A stretch of DNA of 32,199 bases, from contig JAFGQP010000252.1 in the NCBI GenBank assembly GCA_016935635.1, positions 1 through 32,199 on the forward strand, given 5' to 3'. Below the pieces are notes generated by a model. That model was not told the DNA's origin and made no database searches. It saw only the letters and a list, made by a program, of their open reading frames with translations. A program made the translations under genes and the position numbers. Each line of letters opens with the position of its first letter. Positions within the stretch are counted from its first letter, which is position 1. Below, piece by piece: positions 27,202 through 32,199 of the stretch. The DNA comes from Sedimentisphaerales bacterium (GTDB lineage Bacteria; Planctomycetota; Phycisphaerae; Sedimentisphaerales; Anaerohalosphaeraceae).

Positions 27202-27498
27202 ATGATGCACAGCGATATGTTTCCAATGCATGGCGGACAGGCCGCCCCGGTTTGGGCAGGTTGTTTTGCCATTTTTATTGTTCTTTTTGCACTCAGCATC
27301 AATATTATCTATTTGATTGCTATGTGCAAGATTTTTTCAAAGGCAGGCTATCACTGGGCAATGGGGCTGCTGACGCTGATTCCGGTGGTCCAGTTTTTTA
27401 TCCCCCTGTTCCTGGCATTCGGCGAATGGCCTATTGAAAAACAGCTTAAGGCCTGCCAGCAGCAGCAAACATCACCCGGCCAATCGCCTCCATTTTGA
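27202..27498 (+). CDS. Small integral membrane protein
   Basis: 98 aa with two to three hydrophobic helices (AGCFAIFIVLFALSINIIYLIAMCKIFSKAGYHWAMGLLTLIPVVQFFIPLFLAFGEWP); strong RBS aaggagat. Confidence 0.7.
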   Translation: MMHSDMFPMHGGQAAPVWAGCFAIFIVLFALSINIIYLIAMCKIFSKAGYHWAMGLLTLIPVVQFFIPLFLAFGEWPIEKQLKACQQQQTSPGQSPPF

Positions 27499-27663
27499 GC
27501 TGTTTAGGATACGGGCAATCGCCTTTCTGGAAGGTCTGAATACTGCCATAGGTATTTTTTAAATCAGTACTTATCGAATTTCAACGGAAATACTGAAACA
27601 TAGACCCGGCCGAGGGAGTCTATTCTATAAAGGACATCTGAGATTCCAAATCAAGGAGAGGAT

Positions 27664-28443
27664 ATGATTCGCATCGTGGATGTGTGGCATCATTACGGTA
27701 TTCGGCCGGTACTGAAGAATGTCTCGCTGGACATCAAGACCGGTGAGCTGGTGGCGGTCATGGGCCCAAATGGAATGGGCAAAAGCACTCTGCTGGCATT
27801 GATGGCCGGATTGCTGTGGCCATTGAAAGGCTATGTCGAAATCGACGGCCTGCGGCGACGCAGCAGTATTGACAACGAAATCGCCATCCGCAAGAAGGTG
27901 TTTTACCTGCCGACGGACCCTTTTTTACCGCTGAACACCACCGGGCGGGAATTTATCCTGTCGGTTGGGCGTTTGTATGAGGTAGAAGAACAGCGGTTGA
28001 TGGGCCATGCCGACCAGTTGCTGGAGGTCTTTGACCTGACACGGCAGGCGGACTCGCCAATTCAATTGTACTCCACCGGGCAGCAGAAGAAAATCGGCAT
28101 CTGTGCAGCGCTGATTACCGAGGCGCCGATTCTGATTCTGGATGAGCCGTTTTCCGGTGGGCTGGATTCATCAGCCCTGCTGGCATTAAGCCGAATCCTC
28201 AAGAGCCTGGCCGACCGGGATGATATTAGCGTAGTCATGGCTGTGCCGGTGCCGGAATTGGTAGAGCCGCTGGCCGAGCGGATTGCCGTGGTATCCGACG
28301 GACAGATTGTGGCGTATGACACCTCAGAAGGCCTCCGCAGACAGACCGGCTGTACAGGGCCGCTCAATGAGGTACTGGAGGCCATGCTGCATCCCAATGT
28401 GATACAGCATATCGACAGTTATATACAGAGGAGCCATCGATGA
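27664..28443 (+). CDS. ABC transporter ATP-binding protein
   Basis: Walker A GPNGMGKSTL; signature-like YSTGQQKKIGICAAL; Walker B ILILDEPFSGGLD. Confidence 0.93.
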   Translation: MIRIVDVWHHYGIRPVLKNVSLDIKTGELVAVMGPNGMGKSTLLALMAGLLWPLKGYVEIDGLRRRSSIDNEIAIRKKVFYLPTDPFLPLNTTGREFILSVGRLYEVEEQRLMGHADQLLEVFDLTRQADSPIQLYSTGQQKKIGICAALITEAPILILDEPFSGGLDSSALLALSRILKSLADRDDISVVMAVPVPELVEPLAERIAVVSDGQIVAYDTSEGLRRQTGCTGPLNEVLEAMLHPNVIQHIDSYIQRSHR

Positions 28444-29618
28444 AAACACTGGTGAGATCCTTTCAGCAAGTCATTCATCGCTGGATACTCTGGGCAATGG
28501 CAGTGGATTTGCTTTTCACGGCACTCTTGAGCCCGATCTGTTTTCTTCTGCAGGACTGGGAGATGATCCGCAACATGAATGCCGCCTTTCTGGTCATGTT
28601 CGCTGTCGCATACGGGCTGACACGATGCCTGCTGTTTCATCCTGCTGTCAACTCAAAATACAGACAGTTTCTGGCGCTGACACCCTATAGCAGCCGCCAT
28701 CAACTCCCCAAGGGGCCAATTCTTTTGTATTGGCCTGATGCTGTGATTCTGGGATTGATGACAGCGGCGGCATGGATTTGCCCCCCGGAACACTGTTTTG
28801 TTCCGCTGATCTCATTTTTATTGGCCCACCTTGCTGGTCATTGCTTCTGCATGATCCTCACCAAACAAAAAAAACTGCTGGCGGTACTTCTGACCATACT
28901 TCCGCTGTCAGTCTATCCGCATGAAAATGGTATGATCTCATTCTTTGTGCTTTGCATCGCCTATGGTATTGTCTGGTATGGCACACAGGCCTATCTCAAA
29001 CAATTTCCATGGAATACCAGCTTCTGGAATGATCACTGTATCGCACATTTGAAAGAGAAAGCCTTTACCCAAAAAATTATCCAGTGGCCGTGGTATCAAC
29101 TCAATTTTGATAAAACAGCCTCCTTGAGCTGGAAGACAAAATTAGTAATTTGCGGACTGGTCTTCTGGTGGCTGCATGTTATTGTGTATATGTTCAAGGA
29201 TTGCCATTTCATTGACATGGTTGCTATCTTAGCTGTCCCCATTATTCTCTTTCGTCTCATACCATACGCCAAGGGTTTTATGCCGCCAATCAGTTTGCTG
29301 GGCAGGATATCCACCGGTCGTTTGATAATCCCGGGATATGATAAGATATTTGTCGCCACAATCATTCTGGTATTAACCGTCCTGTTTGTTCCAGAAGTAC
29401 TCCGATCCACAGGACTTCCTCAAACAATCGGTATTGAATTGACTTTCAGTTTGTGCCTGTTTCTGGCCATGGTGCTGCCGCCGTCTTATCAGAGCTGGCG
29501 GCTGACCGGCCATCACCGCATGATTAAAACGCCGGTTCGTCCGCAACGGTCCGGCACAACTGCTCACGATAAAACGGATGAATACCTCATCGATTTGTGG
29601 CATCATTGGTCAACATAA
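28440..29618 (+). CDS. ABC transporter membrane subunit (permease)
   Basis: ATGA overlap with the ATPase gene; multiple hydrophobic segments across 392 aa. Confidence 0.7.
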   Translation: MKTLVRSFQQVIHRWILWAMAVDLLFTALLSPICFLLQDWEMIRNMNAAFLVMFAVAYGLTRCLLFHPAVNSKYRQFLALTPYSSRHQLPKGPILLYWPDAVILGLMTAAAWICPPEHCFVPLISFLLAHLAGHCFCMILTKQKKLLAVLLTILPLSVYPHENGMISFFVLCIAYGIVWYGTQAYLKQFPWNTSFWNDHCIAHLKEKAFTQKIIQWPWYQLNFDKTASLSWKTKLVICGLVFWWLHVIVYMFKDCHFIDMVAILAVPIILFRLIPYAKGFMPPISLLGRISTGRLIIPGYDKIFVATIILVLTVLFVPEVLRSTGLPQTIGIELTFSLCLFLAMVLPPSYQSWRLTGHHRMIKTPVRPQRSGTTAHDKTDEYLIDLWHHWST

Positions 29619-29646
29619 TATCCTGTTGGTACCAGGACATAAGGAG

Positions 29647-29796
29647 ATGTTAAATGCAATGGGTCTTAATATGGATATGTTTGCTGGCAACGGCTATCCA
29701 GGCGGCTGGAATGGTGGTATTACCGCTCTGTTTGACAAGGAGGGCAACGCCCTGCCGGCCATGAAATACTTCAAAGAACCTTCTGCATCAAAATAG
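29647..29796 (+). pseudogene. Remnant resembling the C-terminus of a glycoside hydrolase (GH53-like)
   Basis: MLNAMGLNMDMFAGNGYPGGWNGGITALFDKEGNALPAMKYFKEPSASK resembles the terminal ...ALFDxxGxALPALxxF region of secreted GH53-type enzymes; no catalytic domain or signal peptide upstream. Confidence 0.4.
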
Positions 29797-29807
29797 GTTT
29801 TAGTGTG

Positions 29808-30929
29808 TCAGGGATGAGGCTGTGAGACGGTGGCCTTGATGAGCTTGATTTGGCGCTGGCCGCTGCCCGAGGCGGCAGTTACGGCGATCAGGGTATTGGG
29901 GTCTTCCAGGCCTAACGCATTCCACGAATACTGCCCCGCCGTGTTCTGCTGGAACGGCTTGGGCTGGACAGTCCAGGTCTTGCCGTTATCAATGCTGCTG
30001 ACGATACCCAGTTTGAGGCGGGATTTGTCGTCTTCATCAGTCTGAAACGAAACAAAAATCGAGCCATCAGGGATAGCGACGATATAAGGTGCAACCGCCC
30101 TCCGGCTGCTGTCAGCAGGTGCATAGACCAAACGACGCGGCCCCCAGGTTCTGCCGCCATTGGTGCTGCGAACCGACCACGTACAGAACTGACCGGCACG
30201 TTTGACATTGTGCCCTTCCAGCACAACAAGAATGTCGCCATTGGCTAGCTGTGTCGCCACCGGCATGCCATCGCGTGAGCCGGGATGCCGGGAAATGACC
30301 TGTGGAGAATGCCAGCTTTTGCCGTTGTCGTCGGAACGCTGCATCTCAACGACCTGATCATTTCCGTCCACGTTACCTTCCTGAGCATAAAAGACCAGCA
30401 ACTGGCCTTCGGCTTTGCGGATAATCTGCGGCTCCCAGACGCCATCGGTGTTGCTGATGATGGTGGACAGAGGCTGCCAGCTTGAGCCTCCATCCGTACT
30501 GCGGGAGACCTTAAGCGTCTTGATATCGCCATCGACGATACGGTAGGCACACAGGATTTCCCCGCCGGGCAATTCAATCAATTCGCCGTTGGCGGCATTA
30601 CCGATACCAAAGGAGGCTTGCGAAAGCGATGACCATGTCTTGCCGGCATCGGTGCTTCGGGAAACTCGTACACAGGTATTGGAGGAACCTTCATTGGTAT
30701 CATAGGCACACAGCCAATGGCCGTTGGATAAAATGAGCAGTCTGGGGTACCATGTACCGCCTGAAGATGGGGCGAATACAATCTGCTCGGATGCAGGATT
30801 CCAGTTAAGAGTTACCTCTCTTTTGGACGAAGGGGCCTTCGTTGCTTGAGCCGCCATGACCTGCGGCATCCCCCCGACCCAGAGCAGCAGGCTCAGCGAC
30901 AGGACTGTTTTGAAATGCTTATTCCCCAT
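29808..30929 (-). CDS. Secreted BNR/sialidase-like beta-propeller protein (start refined to ATG at 30929)
   Basis: Signal peptide MGNKHFKTVLSLSLLLWVGGMPQVMA; repeated SxDxGxxW motifs (SRSTDAGKTWSSL, SRSTDGGSSWQPL, QRSDDNGKSWHSP, VRSTNGGRTWGPR, VSSIDNGKTWTVQ). Confidence 0.88.
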   Translation of the reverse strand: MGNKHFKTVLSLSLLLWVGGMPQVMAAQATKAPSSKREVTLNWNPASEQIVFAPSSGGTWYPRLLILSNGHWLCAYDTNEGSSNTCVRVSRSTDAGKTWSSLSQASFGIGNAANGELIELPGGEILCAYRIVDGDIKTLKVSRSTDGGSSWQPLSTIISNTDGVWEPQIIRKAEGQLLVFYAQEGNVDGNDQVVEMQRSDDNGKSWHSPQVISRHPGSRDGMPVATQLANGDILVVLEGHNVKRAGQFCTWSVRSTNGGRTWGPRRLVYAPADSSRRAVAPYIVAIPDGSIFVSFQTDEDDKSRLKLGIVSSIDNGKTWTVQPKPFQQNTAGQYSWNALGLEDPNTLIAVTAASGSGQRQIKLIKATVSQPHP

Positions 30930-30958
30930 AGAAAATTGGCTTCGGTGCCGCAGCCGGA

Positions 30959-32199
30959 TTACAGACCCGCCAGCCACACATCGACAAATCGTTCCAGATC
31001 GGCCAGATTCACCTGGCCGCTGCTATCCAGGTCGGCGCCACCGCATCCTCCTGTCGCCTGGCAATCGGTCATCTGCCAGCGTGCCGCAAGATAACCAAAA
31101 TCTTCATAAGCTACGCCATCGGGACATGCAAAATCTGCCGCAATAGCCCGATTCCAATTGAAATAGGGATACGTGACGCCGTTGGCACAGAGCCTCCAGA
31201 TGTCATTCCCTCCGTTGGCGGATTCGCCGACAAAATCCCAGCCGAAGTCCGTATAGCTTGACCGCGTCTGCATCGCAGGGGTGGTCTTGCCGTAAACATC
31301 GGTTATCGTGCCCGCCCCATCGCCTGTCGCCTGTGCGATCCCGCTGGTATCCACATCCCAGAAACACCGCTGGACGGTGCCGTCGCCATTTTCACCAATC
31401 ACCCCGCCGATATAGGTCTGCCAGACAGAATCTTCGGACGGCACACTGGAGGAAGCAGTCACATTTCCTGTCGCATAACAGGCCGACACCTGTCCCAATT
31501 CCGTCGCCACGACTACACCGCGATTTCTGCCAACCACACCACCGCAGGCCGCCCAAGCAGAAGAGGATACAGGCGACATCACATTGGAAGAAGCATCAGA
31601 GTTCCCCAGAGCATAACAATTATCAATCATGCCGGTGTTATCCGCGGCGATACCCCCCGCAGAAGACCAGCAGTTGATTTCATTATTACCAGTCACCGAC
31701 GCATCGGATTCGGCGAAACCTGTCGCATAACTGCGCGTAATCATTCCCTTGCGATTATATCCGACCAGCCCGCCCGCAGAAGACCATGCCGCCGAAGCCC
31801 CCGAGCCAATCAGGCAGCGGGAAATCACACCCCCTTCAGCATAACACCTGTCGATCGTACCGGATTCATTCAGTGCCGCCAGCCCGCCGGCAAAGGCCGA
31901 ATCGCTGGTCGAATCAGCCTGCACCGCACCCGTCGCATAGGAACGAACAATCGTGCCGTGATCATTGATCGCCGCAAGTCCGCCGGCATTGGCAGTGTAT
32001 CCGCTGACTGTTACCGAACCGGAAGCATAACAATCAGAGATATCTCCGTAGTTGGTTGCAGCCAGTCCCCCTGCCTGCGACCTGGAAACATGTGAAGTAC
32101 TGACCGCTGCCGTGCAAAAGCAATGGGACAGGGTTCCTTCATTGACACCAACCAGCCCCCCCGTGGCATTGGCGCCGCTCACCGTACCGCTTGCGGAAC
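30959..32199 (-). CDS. GLUG-repeat secreted protein with C-terminal dockerin-like domain, runs off right edge
   Basis: Repeated CYAxGxV...xAGGLxxxNxGxIxxSYATG units; C-terminus FACPDGVAYEDFGYLAARWQ...DLDSSGQVNLADLERFVDVWLAGL. The frame stays open to the window edge (SASGTVSGANATGG), so the start at 32182 is not the true one. Confidence 0.88.
   Translation of the reverse strand, partial: SASGTVSGANATGGLVGVNEGTLSHCFCTAAVSTSHVSRSQAGGLAATNYGDISDCYASGSVTVSGYTANAGGLAAINDHGTIVRSYATGAVQADSTSDSAFAGGLAALNESGTIDRCYAEGGVISRCLIGSGASAAWSSAGGLVGYNRKGMITRSYATGFAESDASVTGNNEINCWSSAGGIAADNTGMIDNCYALGNSDASSNVMSPVSSSAWAACGGVVGRNRGVVVATELGQVSACYATGNVTASSSVPSEDSVWQTYIGGVIGENGDGTVQRCFWDVDTSGIAQATGDGAGTITDVYGKTTPAMQTRSSYTDFGWDFVGESANGGNDIWRLCANGVTYPYFNWNRAIAADFACPDGVAYEDFGYLAARWQMTDCQATGGCGGADLDSSGQVNLADLERFVDVWLAGL

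Noticed and set aside
1-32199. CRISPR array, tRNA/rRNA genes, intact transposase or phage genes
   Set aside because: No regularly spaced repeats, cloverleaf-like sequence, transposase motifs or phage structural proteins were recognised; eye inspection only, so tRNAscan and CRISPR-finder runs would be needed to exclude them fully.

Overview
The window is a bacterial chromosomal segment with three parts. (i) A long minus-strand flagellar rod/hook/ring/junction operon, flgD-flgE-PilZ-flgF-flgG-flgA-flgH-flgI-flgJ(rod-binding)-flgN-like-flgK-flgL (about 12.1-24.0 kb), runs directly into a TPR-glycosyltransferase gene. (ii) A second minus-strand operon (0.5-10.4 kb) encodes TPR/glycosyltransferase fusions, a GT9-like protein, a small FliT/FlgN-like helical protein, a cupin and a 1398-aa single-ORF fusion: sulfotransferase + B12-binding-type radical SAM + class I methyltransferase-like + GT2. 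(iii) A plus-strand accessory region (24.4-29.8 kb) has a sigma-54 activator with a degenerate receiver domain, a PadR regulator/membrane protein pair and an ABC exporter; minus-strand secreted proteins (BNR/sialidase-like, GLUG-repeat plus dockerin, HAF-repeat) lie at the edges. Two near-consensus sigma-54 (-24/-12) promoters, one before flgD and one before the glycosyltransferase/fusion operon, suggest co-regulation. My main hypothesis is a flagellum-associated glycan assembly and decoration (methylation/sulfation) system built around the four-domain fusion. Dockerin, GLUG and HAF proteins suggest a planctomycete-like host, but that is inference. No tRNA, rRNA, CRISPR array or intact transposon was seen.
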